From positions 1 through 64,000 of the forward strand of contig NZ_JAQZAT010000022.1 in assembly GCF_028736925.1 (NCBI RefSeq): a DNA stretch of 64,000 nt, in the 5' to 3' direction. Shown here piece by piece: positions 52,882 through 63,354 of the stretch. The notes beneath the pieces were generated by a model. That model saw only the letters and a program-made list of their open reading frames with translations, searched no databases and was not told the DNA's origin. Position numbers and translations under genes: made by a program. Each line of letters begins with the position of its first letter. Position 1 is the stretch's first letter. Source of the DNA: Flavivirga sp. 57AJ16. Lineage in GTDB: Bacteria > Bacteroidota > Bacteroidia > Flavobacteriales > Flavobacteriaceae.

Positions 52882-53550
52882 ATGAAACAAATAGCTATCT
52901 CAATATTGTTAATGTTGTGCTTTAATAGTCTACAAGCACAAAACTGCAAAGTACTGCTTCATACTATTAATGAATCTTACTCTGGGGATTGTAAAAAAGG
53001 TAAAGCCCATGGTCAAGGTATAGCAAAGGGAACAGATACCTATAATGGGCAGTTTAAAAAAGGCCTTCCCAATGGTTTTGGAACTTATACTTGGAGTAAT
53101 GGAAATGTTTATGAAGGCGCCTTTAAAAAAGGTAAAAAAGAAGGTCAAGGCAAACTCACTTTTAAAAACGATAGTATAATTACAGGTTTTTGGAAAAAAG
53201 ATGTTTATCTCGGACTATTTGAAAAACCTTATACGAAAATAGATAAGTCGCAAAATGTATCGGCGTTTAATCTGGTTAAGGTTCAAGACGATATGAATAG
53301 CTTACGATTCTATGTTAAAATAAATCAAAAATATGAAAAGTCCCCACATATGAATATTGTAGTGCATTCTGGACAATACCAATCGCAATTAAACAACAAT
53401 GATTTTGTCGAGCTTACCAATGTCATTTTCCCTATAAAATTAAAAGCCTATTACAAACAAGATTTTATTGAAATAGAAATATTTCAACCTGGTCTTTGGG
53501 AAATCAGAACAGATATAACGCTCATGAAGGGATTAAATACACAAAATTAA
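52882..53550 (+). CDS. MORN-repeat exported protein
   Basis: 222 residues: signal peptide ending LQAQN, then four MORN-type repeats (ESYSGDCKKGKAHGQGIAKG, TYNGQFKKGLPNGFGTYTW, VYEGAFKKGKKEGQGKLTF, IITGFWKKDVYLGLFE) and a beta-rich C-terminal domain of about 110 residues with no recognised family. Thirteen bp before the first TlpA-like gene, so probably in its operon. Role unknown; MORN repeats often bind lipids or proteins at membranes. Confidence 0.8.
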   Translation: MKQIAISILLMLCFNSLQAQNCKVLLHTINESYSGDCKKGKAHGQGIAKGTDTYNGQFKKGLPNGFGTYTWSNGNVYEGAFKKGKKEGQGKLTFKNDSIITGFWKKDVYLGLFEKPYTKIDKSQNVSAFNLVKVQDDMNSLRFYVKINQKYEKSPHMNIVVHSGQYQSQLNNNDFVELTNVIFPIKLKAYYKQDFIEIEIFQPGLWEIRTDITLMKGLNTQN

Positions 53551-53563
53551 ATCAAACAAAAAA

Positions 53564-54772
53564 ATGAAAAAAATAATCATAATCACTTTAGTATCATTAT
53601 TTATTATAAGCTGTAAAACCGAAAAACCATTGGAAGACGGAAAGTGTCGCATTAAAGGGACTATAACAGGATTAACTAATGGAGAAATTTATGTATTCAT
53701 CAATTCTCCTAAAGTAGATACCATTAAAGTGGTCAATGGAAAATTTCAATTCGAAAATGAAATAAAAGAATCTGTTTCGCGTATTTATCTGACCAAAGAT
53801 GCTAATGCCAAAGGTATGGACCCAAAAACAGGAGTAGGCTTGTATATAGAACCAACCATTATGAACCTGAGTGTAGATTACGAGAATTTTTCAAAATCTA
53901 AATTAGCAGGTTGCAAAACCCAAGATGATAATTACCGTCTTGATGCCATAAGAAAAGACATTGCTTCTAAGTACCAAAAAGAGCAGGAGATTTTTGATGC
54001 CGTAAGGGAAAAATATAATAAAGCAAGTGCAGCCAATGCAAGTGCCGATGAATTGGAAGCTATTAAATATGAAGATGATGAAGCTAGAGGCAAATTGGCG
54101 CCAATGTGGGAAGAGCAAAGTGAGGCAACCCTTAAATTTATTGAGGACAACCCAAAATCTTATGTAAGCGTGAACAGCCTTTTATTTCTATTGGGTAATA
54201 TGAAATATGATAAGGCAAGAGCACTGTACGATAGTTTCAACCCACTTTACACCAATACCGAATCTGGAAAACACTTGTTAACCGAGATTGAAAATATGAA
54301 AAAAGGCATTCCAGGCGCTTTGGCTGGAAACTTTGATACCATTGATATTAATGGCAACCCTTTAAGATTAGCCGATTTTAAAGGGCAATATTTCCTTATT
54401 GATTTTTGGGCGTCTTGGTGTGTGCCCTGTAGAAAAGGAAATCCTCACTTGCTAGATCTATATGCTAAATACAATCCTAAAGGATTTGAAATATTGGGGG
54501 TTTCTGACGACGATCGTAATCATGATGCATGGAGAAAAGCTGTCGATAAAGATAAAATTGGTGTTTGGCGTCATGTGTTAAGAGGCCTAAAAATGAAGAA
54601 TGGCAGACCAGATTTTAATGATAAATCTACTGATATCAGTGAAGGTTACAACATTAGCTCCTTACCAACTAAAATTTTAGTAGATCCAGAAGGTGTTATC
54701 ATTGGCCGTTACGGTGGTGGTGGCGAAGATGATGCCGCTATGGACAAAAAATTAGTTGAAATTTTTAATTAA
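53564..54772 (+). CDS. TlpA-like thioredoxin lipoprotein with DUF4369-type domain
   Basis: 402 residues. Lipoprotein signal (LFIISCKTE), an N-terminal DUF4369-like beta domain (GTITGLTNGEIYVFINSPKVDTIKVVNGKFQFE), a helical middle and a C-terminal thioredoxin domain with DFWASWCVPCRKGNPHLLDLY. The CxxC is intact, so it should act as a periplasmic or surface disulfide reductase. First of three in a row. Confidence 0.88.
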   Translation: MKKIIIITLVSLFIISCKTEKPLEDGKCRIKGTITGLTNGEIYVFINSPKVDTIKVVNGKFQFENEIKESVSRIYLTKDANAKGMDPKTGVGLYIEPTIMNLSVDYENFSKSKLAGCKTQDDNYRLDAIRKDIASKYQKEQEIFDAVREKYNKASAANASADELEAIKYEDDEARGKLAPMWEEQSEATLKFIEDNPKSYVSVNSLLFLLGNMKYDKARALYDSFNPLYTNTESGKHLLTEIENMKKGIPGALAGNFDTIDINGNPLRLADFKGQYFLIDFWASWCVPCRKGNPHLLDLYAKYNPKGFEILGVSDDDRNHDAWRKAVDKDKIGVWRHVLRGLKMKNGRPDFNDKSTDISEGYNISSLPTKILVDPEGVIIGRYGGGGEDDAAMDKKLVEIFN

Positions 54773-54791
54773 ACACCATGAAAATTTGGCA

Positions 54792-55868
54792 ATGAAAACA
54801 TTAAAATTAAGCTTATATCTAATTACGATTTTCTCCTCTGTGAATTTTGGTTTTGCACAAAATGTAATTGTAAAAGGAGATTTAACAGGTAGTGAAGATA
54901 AGAAGTTTGTTATATCTTATTTAAAAGAAGGAGAATATACAAAAGATACCATTCAACCTATAGAAGGCAAGTTTACTTGGAGAACAAAAATGGATGAGCC
55001 TCAAAAAGTAAATTTGTACTTTAAGATGAGTTACTTTGATTTTTTTGTGGAACCTGGAACAATGACTTTAACAGGAACTGTGGGAGATTACGAATCTTAT
55101 AAAGTTACAGGGTCTTCAATTCAGGATGAAGCAGAAGCTTATTACAAATCAATAAGTGATATTACACAACCCTTAAATGAGGCATATCAAGAACTGCATA
55201 GTGTTGCGGAAGAAAACAAACTTACAGTAGAAAAGAAAATTGAAGATTTAAGGGCGTTGCGTGACCAAAAGGCTAAAAAATATATAGCCAAAAACCCTGA
55301 AAGTATGTTTAGCTTGAATTTGGTAAGCGATAAAACTATTGTAAATGATTATGAAGATGTTGTAATATTATATGATTTACTTGATGCAAAAGTGTTAAAA
55401 ACAAATGCGGGTAAAAAATTAACAGAGAGGATGAAGATCCTTAAGCGAAGTGCTATTGGAGCAAGCATTCCAAATTTCGTTCAAAAAAATGTGAAAGGCA
55501 CTCCTGTTAATTTAAGCAGCTATAAAGGAAAATATCTTTTTATAGATTTTTGGGCAAGTTGGTGTGGTCCTTGCCGTGCAGAAAATCCAAATGTGTTAAA
55601 AGCGTATAATAACTACAAGGACAAAAATTTTACGGTACTTGGTGTGTCACTCGATAATAAAGAGGATAAATGGAAACAGGCCATTGAAAAAGACAATTTG
55701 CCATGGGTTCAAATTTCAGACCTGAAAGGCTTTGAAAATGAAATTTCAACTTATTTTGGCATTAGGGCCATTCCTCAAACATTATTAATTAGTCCGGAAG
55801 GTAGCATAATTGCTAAAAATCTCAGGGGAGCAATGTTGCATGAAAAGCTAGCTGAAATATTAGATTAA
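54792..55868 (+). CDS. TlpA-like thioredoxin protein with DUF4369-type domain
   Basis: 358 residues from ATG 54792, which starts a good signal peptide (LITIFSSVNFGFAQ); an earlier in-frame ATG at 54756 would overlap the previous gene by 17 bp. DUF4369-like N-terminal half (LTGSEDKKFVISYLKEGEYTKDTIQPIEGKFTW) and thioredoxin half with DFWASWCGPCRAENPNVLKAY. Not a lipoprotein, unlike its two neighbours. Confidence 0.88.
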   Translation: MKTLKLSLYLITIFSSVNFGFAQNVIVKGDLTGSEDKKFVISYLKEGEYTKDTIQPIEGKFTWRTKMDEPQKVNLYFKMSYFDFFVEPGTMTLTGTVGDYESYKVTGSSIQDEAEAYYKSISDITQPLNEAYQELHSVAEENKLTVEKKIEDLRALRDQKAKKYIAKNPESMFSLNLVSDKTIVNDYEDVVILYDLLDAKVLKTNAGKKLTERMKILKRSAIGASIPNFVQKNVKGTPVNLSSYKGKYLFIDFWASWCGPCRAENPNVLKAYNNYKDKNFTVLGVSLDNKEDKWKQAIEKDNLPWVQISDLKGFENEISTYFGIRAIPQTLLISPEGSIIAKNLRGAMLHEKLAEILD

Positions 55869-55899
55869 AAGAATTAAATATTTTAATAAATAAATTATA

Positions 55900-57096
55900 A
55901 TGAAAATACGTGCGACATTTATTGTGGTTATGTCATTGTTGTTGTTATCGAGTTGTAATTCTGCAAGAAATAACAATGTTTCCAACACAACAAAAGAATA
56001 TAAAATAAAGGGAGCCATAAAAGGGCTTAATGACGGATTTTTTGTAACAGGAAAAATTATTGGAGTAGATAGCGGAACCATTATTATATATCAACAAGAT
56101 ACTATTACGTTAGAGAATAACACTTTTACTTATAAAGGGAAACTTGAAGGCGCAACAAACCAGTATTTTAGAGTTAATGATAAATACTATTTTAGCTTAT
56201 TGCTCGCTAACGAAACCTTTAAGGTTACCGTAGATGTTAGTAAAGCTGATGACAGAGGAAACATCAATGATATTGAAATTGTCGGTTCAGCAATTAACGA
56301 TGAATTTAAAAAGGTAAATGATGTTGTACGGAATACCCCAGAAGCAAAAAAGCTAAACAAACTTTTTGAAGTTGGTAAAACTTTAAAAAAAGGAACAGAT
56401 ACGTATAAGCTAAACTATGGAGCACTTTCAGATGCCAGGGAAGCTTCAAGAAAAGTACAGGCAGCCTATATAAAAAACTACGCTTTAAATAACCCTAATT
56501 CTGTGGTTGCAGCCTATTATATGCGTTTTCAAGCTAATGAAGTTGACCAAACCTTTGAAGAGTACAAAAAAATTGTTGAAGGTTTTAGCGATGCCGTAAA
56601 AAAATCAAGTTTTTATAAACCATTAAAGGATAAATTAGAAGGCCTTAAGAGAACGGCTATTGGAGAAATAGCCCCAGATTTTATGCTTAAAACAGATAAA
56701 GGAGAAGATTTCACCTTATCCTCTTTACGAGGCGAAAAAATTGTATTGGTCGATTTTTGGGCATCGTGGTGCTTACCTTGTAGAAAGTCGTACCCACACT
56801 TAAAAAAGGTTTATAAAAAATATAAAAACAAAGGTTTTGAAGTGGTTGCTGTGACCAACGATAGTAACCACGACCAGTGGAAAAAAGCCATTACGGAAGA
56901 TGGTTTGGAATGGATACAAGTAGCAGATGTTTTTCCTCCTCGTGGCAGTGAGGTTATGACTGCCAAGGTTATTACGGCTTATGCTGCACCATATTTACCG
57001 TCAACCTATCTTTTGGATAGGGAAGGGAAAACTTTGGCAAAACACTTGCAAGGTGAAGCATTAGACAGAAAGTTGGAAGAAATTTTTGGTTTTTAA
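55900..57096 (+). CDS. TlpA-like thioredoxin lipoprotein with DUF4369-type domain
   Basis: 398 residues: lipoprotein signal (LLLLSSCNSA), DUF4369-like domain (IIGVDSGTIIIYQQDTITLENNTFTYKG) and thioredoxin domain with DFWASWCLPCRKSYPHLKKVY. Third gene of the plus-strand TlpA run; convergent with the minus-strand TlpA gene, 176 bp away. Confidence 0.88.
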   Translation: MKIRATFIVVMSLLLLSSCNSARNNNVSNTTKEYKIKGAIKGLNDGFFVTGKIIGVDSGTIIIYQQDTITLENNTFTYKGKLEGATNQYFRVNDKYYFSLLLANETFKVTVDVSKADDRGNINDIEIVGSAINDEFKKVNDVVRNTPEAKKLNKLFEVGKTLKKGTDTYKLNYGALSDAREASRKVQAAYIKNYALNNPNSVVAAYYMRFQANEVDQTFEEYKKIVEGFSDAVKKSSFYKPLKDKLEGLKRTAIGEIAPDFMLKTDKGEDFTLSSLRGEKIVLVDFWASWCLPCRKSYPHLKKVYKKYKNKGFEVVAVTNDSNHDQWKKAITEDGLEWIQVADVFPPRGSEVMTAKVITAYAAPYLPSTYLLDREGKTLAKHLQGEALDRKLEEIFGF

Positions 57097-57272
57097 AACC
57101 AGACAATGTTATGCTAATTTAGTAAGTTGAGATAAAAACACTGAAACAAAACCTCCACTGAAAAGTAAATTCCCAGTGAACGTTTTATTCTATGTCATTA
57201 ATTATCTTGAAATTTATAAACCTATTTTATCATGTTTCTAAAAAACATATATTTCTTTTAGGCTAAAACTGT

Positions 57273-58463
57273 TTAAAAACCAAATATTGCCTTTAACTTA
57301 TTTCCTAGATCTTCACCTCTTACATTATCTGCAATCATTCTACCCTCTCCATCTATCAAATAGGTGGTAGGAACTGATGTTACTTTATATAGGCCAGCCA
57401 CATCATTATCATTAAAATTAGGCCATTTCATGTTTTCTTCTTTCAAAGCTTTCTGCCATGCTTTTGGATCTTTATCGATAGAAATACTAACAACATCAAA
57501 TCCACTATCAACATACTTTTCGTAGTTAGCTTTCACATTAGGTAATTCCTTTCTACAAGGCGCACACCAAGAAGCCCAAAAATCAATCAAAACAACTTTT
57601 TTGCCTTTAATTAAATCTTTAAGTGTATAAGTTTTCCCTGAATCATCTGTAGTAGTAAAATCTGGAATTTTTTCTCCAATACGGTTAGCCGGATACAGAA
57701 GTTCTTCTACCATTTTTCCATAATAACTTTCCTTGGCCTCTTTCGACATACCATCAAAAGCAGGTCTTGCTTCTGGTGTAAAGTATGAATAAAAATTCAT
57801 CATCATCAATGGTCCCCAAAATGATTGACTATTAGCCTCGAATACTTTTTGATAATTAGTTTCTATCATCTTAAAAAAATTACTTTCAGCCATAGACAAT
57901 TGCTTGTATTCTTCGAGTTTCATAACAGAATCTAATTGTTTCTTATCGTTTTTACTTCTGGCATCTCTTAGCAGGCCACTAACATAGGAATGCTCTTTTC
58001 CCATACGGGTATGAAGCTCATTCATTTCTTCTCTTACAGATATTTGACTTTTAAAATAATTATGATTTTCTGATCCAGTCACAGATACATCTTTATATTT
58101 GTATATTTTAGATTCTTTACTCTTGAATGCATGCTTCTCAACTTTACCCTCAACGGTAATAATGGCATTTTCAATCATTATTTTATAAAAATCCTCGTCA
58201 TCTCCTACTACTAAATAATACAATCGAGGTTCTGGCATGACCCCTTTAAAACTAAAGTTTTCTTTTTCAATTATAGTTTCTGCTTCTGGTTTCATTTTGT
58301 GCATGGCAAATGGCACTAAAGCCATTTTTGTTCCGTCTGTCGCTCCTTCTAAAGTCCCATTTAAAACATAACCTTTTGGTTTAGCATCATTGTTGCATGA
58401 CATCAGTACACTACCTAAAAGCAAATGAAGCGTGATAACTATTAAATAATTTTTATTTTTCAT
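57273..58463 (-). CDS. TlpA-like thioredoxin lipoprotein with DUF4369-type domain
   Basis: 396 residues on the minus strand: lipoprotein signal (SVLMSCNND), DUF4369-like half (GTLEGATDGTKMALVPFAMHKM) and thioredoxin domain with DFWASWCAPCRKELPNVKANY. Last gene of the minus-strand SusCD-linked series; 103 bp after the protease gene. Such thioredoxins often travel with RagAB, DUF4843 and PKD-like genes. Confidence 0.9.
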   Translation of the reverse strand: MKNKNYLIVITLHLLLGSVLMSCNNDAKPKGYVLNGTLEGATDGTKMALVPFAMHKMKPEAETIIEKENFSFKGVMPEPRLYYLVVGDDEDFYKIMIENAIITVEGKVEKHAFKSKESKIYKYKDVSVTGSENHNYFKSQISVREEMNELHTRMGKEHSYVSGLLRDARSKNDKKQLDSVMKLEEYKQLSMAESNFFKMIETNYQKVFEANSQSFWGPLMMMNFYSYFTPEARPAFDGMSKEAKESYYGKMVEELLYPANRIGEKIPDFTTTDDSGKTYTLKDLIKGKKVVLIDFWASWCAPCRKELPNVKANYEKYVDSGFDVVSISIDKDPKAWQKALKEENMKWPNFNDNDVAGLYKVTSVPTTYLIDGEGRMIADNVRGEDLGNKLKAIFGF

Positions 58464-58566
58464 AATTTTATTGATTTTTCGTTTTTAACTTATTTTTTTA
58501 ATGCTTTTTCAAGCGATTTTCTTATTTATTATAAAGAAATATACCTCTTATTTATAATCTTAATAA

Positions 58567-59427
58567 TTAGTCAAATTCTATTAATTGTTTTAATGCTATA
58601 ACAGGAATTGTATTTCTTAAAACCATTTGTGGATTGTTTTTTTCATTTGGGTTTGGATAAAGGGCTTTTGCAGTAGATACGGTTCCCACGATGTTTCCTT
58701 TATTATCAACAACAGGAGCACCACTGGCCCCAATTCCATAATCTGCTGTTATAGCCATATAGCATTGTTCTTTTTCCTTCAATACTTCGGGGTTTCTAAT
58801 AAAATTTTTGGCTACTATCCCTTCCGAAAAATAATAGGTAATATGAGAAGGATGACCTAAAACATAAACCCGATTACCTTCAGGTAAAAAAGAGCCTAAC
58901 GACAATGGGCTAAAAACTTTGCCTCGAGTATCTATTTTAACAATAGCTAAGTCGTTTTCTGGACTAGTAGCCAGAATATCTGTAACAAAGTAGGGCTCGT
59001 TATTATGGGTTAAGGCTATCAAACCATTTTTTTTCATGTTTGGGCTTGAATACATTTTAACCACATGATAATTAGTAACACATACACCATCGGAACTAAT
59101 AATATAACCACTGGCCCTAAGCGAATTCGTAACCAATACGACTGTAGAAGGCAATAGTTTTCTATAAACATCAGCGCCTTCAAGTTCTTTTTGGTTGATT
59201 TTGGTCTTCTTTAGTTTAATTTTTTTATTTTGTTTGGAAATTAATTTTTTAGAAGCTTCATCTTGTGTTAAAAAACCGCCGTTTTCAATCATATTTTTAA
59301 CCTTAGCAAAAGACGCTTTCATGCGTTCGTTATTAAGAACAAAATCTATAGATTGATATTGGTTTCCATTCTGACCGATTAGTTCAAGCGTGAAAAAAAA
59401 GGCAAAAACAACTAAGCGTAAATTCAT
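58567..59427 (-). CDS. Trypsin-like (S1C/HtrA-type) serine protease, exported
   Basis: 286 residues from ATG 59427, which begins the signal peptide (LRLVVFAFFFTLELIGQ). Catalytic triad: His in VCVTNYHVVK, Asp in PENDLAIVKID, Ser in YGIGASGAPVVDNKG (GASGAP where GNSGGP is usual). No PDZ domain, so shorter than HtrA/DegP. Located between the PKD-like lipoprotein and TlpA genes, suggesting a role in processing material taken up by this locus or in envelope upkeep. Confidence 0.87.
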   Translation of the reverse strand: MNLRLVVFAFFFTLELIGQNGNQYQSIDFVLNNERMKASFAKVKNMIENGGFLTQDEASKKLISKQNKKIKLKKTKINQKELEGADVYRKLLPSTVVLVTNSLRASGYIISSDGVCVTNYHVVKMYSSPNMKKNGLIALTHNNEPYFVTDILATSPENDLAIVKIDTRGKVFSPLSLGSFLPEGNRVYVLGHPSHITYYFSEGIVAKNFIRNPEVLKEKEQCYMAITADYGIGASGAPVVDNKGNIVGTVSTAKALYPNPNEKNNPQMVLRNTIPVIALKQLIEFD

Positions 59428-59579
59428 TGATTTATAATTGAAAATAAGTATTCGGAAGCATGAACCCTTAAGCACTGTTATCTTCCCTGTTTTTTTAGAA
59501 ATATACGTTGGGTATATTAAACCCTGTCCTGTAAAATTTAGAACAGGGCTATAATTTGAATTTATAATCTAAAAGTTAC

Positions 59580-61079
59580 TTAGTCTTTGTAATCCATATC
59601 AACAATCTGTCCGAAACCGTCGTATTGCTCACCAAGAGTCATCTCCCCTGTACCTGATAAATTTAGTTCATAGACATGCCCTTCATTACCATCCCAAGTT
59701 GCTACCATCATTACATTTGGGTCATTATCATCTATCTCCATTACGGTTATCGTTTCTCCCCCCGGAAAAGTGAATTTATCACCTATAATTAAACCCGAAG
59801 GAATATCGTATAAGTATATGCCGTCTCCTACACCGTAGTACATTCTCTGCAGTGTTTTTGAACTTTTAAAAGTCGTACTATTAACAACCTCTGGAGCAGT
59901 GGACATTAGTTGATATAATTGAGCTGGTTCTGTTGCATTTAACCTAACCTGGAGCATATAATACACATTACTTTCATCTTTCATAACGGCATTAATTAAA
60001 TTTTGCTCATTAGCCGTTTCCATATATATCATTTCCAAACCTACATTATTCATATCAAAAGGGGCTCCATTAGAAACTGGAGGAAACTGTTTTAATAAAG
60101 GAGATAAGCCACTAGATAGGTATAGAAAATACTGTCCTTGATTGTCATAAATTGCCGCAGGGTATGGCACACCGTATACATCTCCAGTGGCAACAAAAGG
60201 AGCTACAGAGTAATTATCCCCCACATCGTTAGGAAAAGCCATTGGGTCTCCATATTTTTTATCTCCAGGAAAACCACCTCGAACCTGTAAATGCACTTTA
60301 CCGCCATTAATAATAAATCCGTTAGAGGTTTCCTGCCAAACATGATATTCAGGGTGTAAAACTGATGGTGCATTCCAAAATAGCTCTTCTAAATTAGATA
60401 CATTCAGTAATTCATTATAATCCAATTGCACCCCACTATTTTCTGAAAGAATAGTAATTTCATCTGTACCATATGGAAAATTTGAAACGACCAGTTGACG
60501 TAACGGGATTTCCAAAGGCTTACTGGGGTTAATACTAGAATAAACCTTGTTAAATATATCTCCGTTTGGAAGAATAATAGATAAATCTCCTAGACCATTA
60601 GATTCTTCCAATACCAACCATCCTTCGGTAAACTGATTTTGTACTGCTACAAAAAAATGACCAACAGAGGTGACCCCGGTATTTTCATCTGTTACTCGAC
60701 ATACAAATTTCCAGTCCCCTGTAGTTAAACCAACCTTATACTCTAGGTTTCTCTCATTGGAAATAGTAACAACCTCTTCATCAATAGGGGCATTAATGTA
60801 CCTTTCATCAGTACGCAATGTCCATTCGTACGATAAATTTGTTTCATCTAACTCATGACTTTGGGATATTACTGGATTAATACGCAACGTATCAAACTGA
60901 AGCACCGTGGTTGGAGCTTCACTTTCCATCACATTTACAGTTATCTCATTGAAATCAGTCACATCATTAGCGTTATCTGAACTGGAATCACAACTATAAT
61001 ACAACACTGTAATTATTGCAACAAAGAAGTTTATTGCTAGTGATTTAATTTGTATATTTTTATTACTTATTGTTTTCAT
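59580..61079 (-). CDS. PKD-like family lipoprotein
   Basis: 499 residues with a lipoprotein signal (VLYYSCDSS), a PKD-like domain near the N-terminus (DTLRINPVISQSHELDETNLSYEWTL, GDWKFVCRVTDENTGV) and a long C-terminal propeller-like region (EGWLVLEESNGLGDLSIILPNGDIF). This family is typically encoded after SusC, SusD and DUF4843 genes. Probably a surface accessory of the uptake complex; 18 bp after the DUF4843 gene. Confidence 0.8.
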   Translation of the reverse strand: MKTISNKNIQIKSLAINFFVAIITVLYYSCDSSSDNANDVTDFNEITVNVMESEAPTTVLQFDTLRINPVISQSHELDETNLSYEWTLRTDERYINAPIDEEVVTISNERNLEYKVGLTTGDWKFVCRVTDENTGVTSVGHFFVAVQNQFTEGWLVLEESNGLGDLSIILPNGDIFNKVYSSINPSKPLEIPLRQLVVSNFPYGTDEITILSENSGVQLDYNELLNVSNLEELFWNAPSVLHPEYHVWQETSNGFIINGGKVHLQVRGGFPGDKKYGDPMAFPNDVGDNYSVAPFVATGDVYGVPYPAAIYDNQGQYFLYLSSGLSPLLKQFPPVSNGAPFDMNNVGLEMIYMETANEQNLINAVMKDESNVYYMLQVRLNATEPAQLYQLMSTAPEVVNSTTFKSSKTLQRMYYGVGDGIYLYDIPSGLIIGDKFTFPGGETITVMEIDDNDPNVMMVATWDGNEGHVYELNLSGTGEMTLGEQYDGFGQIVDMDYKD

Positions 61080-61097
61080 AATATTATATGTCTTAAA

Positions 61098-61832
61098 TTA
61101 ATTTGGAAATAGTACCTGATTTCCGTTTTCATCAATCATAGGTCCATTTTCAGCCTCGTATTTTGTCAAGGCTACTAACATTTGCTGTTGAAACGACATC
61201 ATTTGTGATATGGCTCCTCCAGTTCCCATCGTGATGCTGATCGTTCCAAGCGTTTGCACCATAAATTCATGCTTTCTTATCGAATAGGCCCCATAAAATA
61301 AATCTGTAAGACCTCCATACCAATCAGATGGTCGTGTCAATTTATCTGTTATGGTTATTATGTGTTGACTATTTCCTTGATAACCAACAATAAAATCTTC
61401 TGACTCCTTCAAGGAAAAATACAAACTCTTGATTTCTTCCTTTAAATCTTCAGTGCGATAAACATATAGAGGAACATACACTTCAAAGGCATTAGCAGGT
61501 AATATAATGGGGGTTGGCATATCATAATGCACCCCTTGAATTGCCGTTGAAGAGTCTTCAACTACTAAATTGACCTCGCGATCAAACGCCGCCGCTTGTC
61601 CCATTACTCGAATACGAAGTTCTTCGTCTAATGTATCTTTTACTACAGAGGCAGGAGAGACAACAAATGAGTATGCCAAGCTATCTATGTTTTCTTGACC
61701 TGCTAACTTATGGAAATAAACCCCTGGTTTTTCTAAATTAAACATCAATTCTTCACTATCAGAACATGATGTTAAAATTATACTACCTGCCATACAGGTA
61801 AACATTACTATAAAAAATATGATCTTATTCAT
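61098..61832 (-). CDS. DUF4843 domain lipoprotein
   Basis: 244 residues: lipoprotein signal (IILTSCSDS), and the DUF4843 fold with KPGVYFHKLAGQENIDSLAYSFVVSP, AIQGVHYDMPTPIILPANAFEVYVPLYVYRT and RPSDWYGGL. Family function is unknown but it is a regular member of RagAB-PKD-TlpA loci. 38 bp after the SusD stop. Confidence 0.85.
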   Translation of the reverse strand: MNKIIFFIVMFTCMAGSIILTSCSDSEELMFNLEKPGVYFHKLAGQENIDSLAYSFVVSPASVVKDTLDEELRIRVMGQAAAFDREVNLVVEDSSTAIQGVHYDMPTPIILPANAFEVYVPLYVYRTEDLKEEIKSLYFSLKESEDFIVGYQGNSQHIITITDKLTRPSDWYGGLTDLFYGAYSIRKHEFMVQTLGTISITMGTGGAISQMMSFQQQMLVALTKYEAENGPMIDENGNQVLFPN

Positions 61833-61870
61833 GTCGTAAATTATTATTACTAATTATTTTTTTCTTCTCA

Positions 61871-63352
61871 TTAATTATTTCCAAATTCAATTTCTCTTAA
61901 AGGAAGGGGGAAAACATACTCCTTATTCGTTATTGGATTTACTTGAGAATCTATTATATTTTGAGCATTTTTACGCTTGTAATAATAGAACAACTGGCCT
62001 TCGCTCATAAACTCTTTTCTATACTCCTTAAAAATTTCATCTTCAAGTACTGAAGCATCGATATCTGTTGGGAGTTCTGGAATAAGTCTAGCTTTGCGCA
62101 CTTCATTTAAATATGCTACCGCAGTCTCTGTATTGGGCTCACTTTCTGCTGCTATATAATACATCTCACTTAAGCGAAGTACTGGAATTAAGTTTGTAAT
62201 CAAATTAGACATGTTATCATCCTGCCAAAATTTAGCATGCATAAGAACCGATTGGCTATACTGCCATAATTTATTGTATCGAGGATCACTGCTATACCCC
62301 GAAGACACTTCAAAAATATTATCGACTTTGTCTTCTGCCACAATTAGTTTTCCACTTAATTCTGCATTTGTATTAGCACTTATTCTAAAATAATTATCTG
62401 AAGTAGATCGTAAGTCCACAGCATTAATGGAAAACACATGTTCATAACTAAAAGTTCTGTCATTAAATTCTCCTGTTTCATTCAGTTCTGCTTGTGTCAT
62501 GAACCTGAAATGACCACTTTCAATGACTTCTACTGCATAACCTAAGGCACTCTCTTTGTTGTCCATATACAGGTATAAACGAGCAAGTAAAGCTTTAGCG
62601 GCCCAATAATTCATTCTGTTTTGACGAAATGCGAGAAAGTTATCAATGCCACCTAACTCTCCTGCAGGATTCCTTATTTCATCCATTTCCTGATATTCTG
62701 AAAGTAATGTTTCAGATGCAAGCAAATCAATTTCACATGTCGTTAATATTCCCGAGACATTAAGTCTATCTCCATTATCAACAGTAAACGCTTCCATATA
62801 AGGTATAGCAGGTGTCCCGTCTGAAGTTACAGGAGACTGACCAAACATGCGTACTAAATCGAAATGTAATAAGGCTCTTAAAGCAAGTGCTTCTCCTTTA
62901 ACAACACTGTAAGTCACTTCTGAACCAAAAACACCTTTATTTGCATCTATATCTTTTAATATAAAGTTGATCTGTGCAATTGAAGTATACATGTTACTCC
63001 ATATGGCATCTATCCTAGTCTCAACATCAATATCGTCATATTGATATAAACCTGCTTCAAAAAATATATGGCCTCCTGCTCGAATATCATATTGCTGTGC
63101 TAAAACATCTAAAAAGCCTAGAGTAAGGTTTTCTCCATACAATGTATTTTCTGATATTTTTTGATACACCCCATATAAGGCATCTTTATAGCCTTGTTCA
63201 TTAGAAAAAAGATCCTCTTCTTTTATTTCTGAAGAAGGACTAACATCCAACCACTCTTCGCAAGAAGAGAATAGTAATAATCCTGAACATATTAATAGCA
63301 TGGCATGCTTATTAAATGTTATTGATTTGTATATAGTTATTATTGCATTCAT
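61871..63352 (-). CDS. SusD/RagB family nutrient-binding lipoprotein
   Basis: 493 residues; lipoprotein signal (LLLFSSCEEWLDVSPSSE) after a short N-terminal extension, so the functional start may be the ATG at about 63301. SusD core (GEALALRALLHFDLVRMFGQ) and RagB C-terminus (LIPVLRLSEMYYIAAESEPN, LNEVRKARLIPELP, YRKEFMSEGQLFYYYKRKN, VFPLPLREIEFGNN). Two bp after the SusC stop. Confidence 0.92.
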   Translation of the reverse strand: MNAIITIYKSITFNKHAMLLICSGLLLFSSCEEWLDVSPSSEIKEEDLFSNEQGYKDALYGVYQKISENTLYGENLTLGFLDVLAQQYDIRAGGHIFFEAGLYQYDDIDVETRIDAIWSNMYTSIAQINFILKDIDANKGVFGSEVTYSVVKGEALALRALLHFDLVRMFGQSPVTSDGTPAIPYMEAFTVDNGDRLNVSGILTTCEIDLLASETLLSEYQEMDEIRNPAGELGGIDNFLAFRQNRMNYWAAKALLARLYLYMDNKESALGYAVEVIESGHFRFMTQAELNETGEFNDRTFSYEHVFSINAVDLRSTSDNYFRISANTNAELSGKLIVAEDKVDNIFEVSSGYSSDPRYNKLWQYSQSVLMHAKFWQDDNMSNLITNLIPVLRLSEMYYIAAESEPNTETAVAYLNEVRKARLIPELPTDIDASVLEDEIFKEYRKEFMSEGQLFYYYKRKNAQNIIDSQVNPITNKEYVFPLPLREIEFGNN

Positions 63353-63354
63353 AA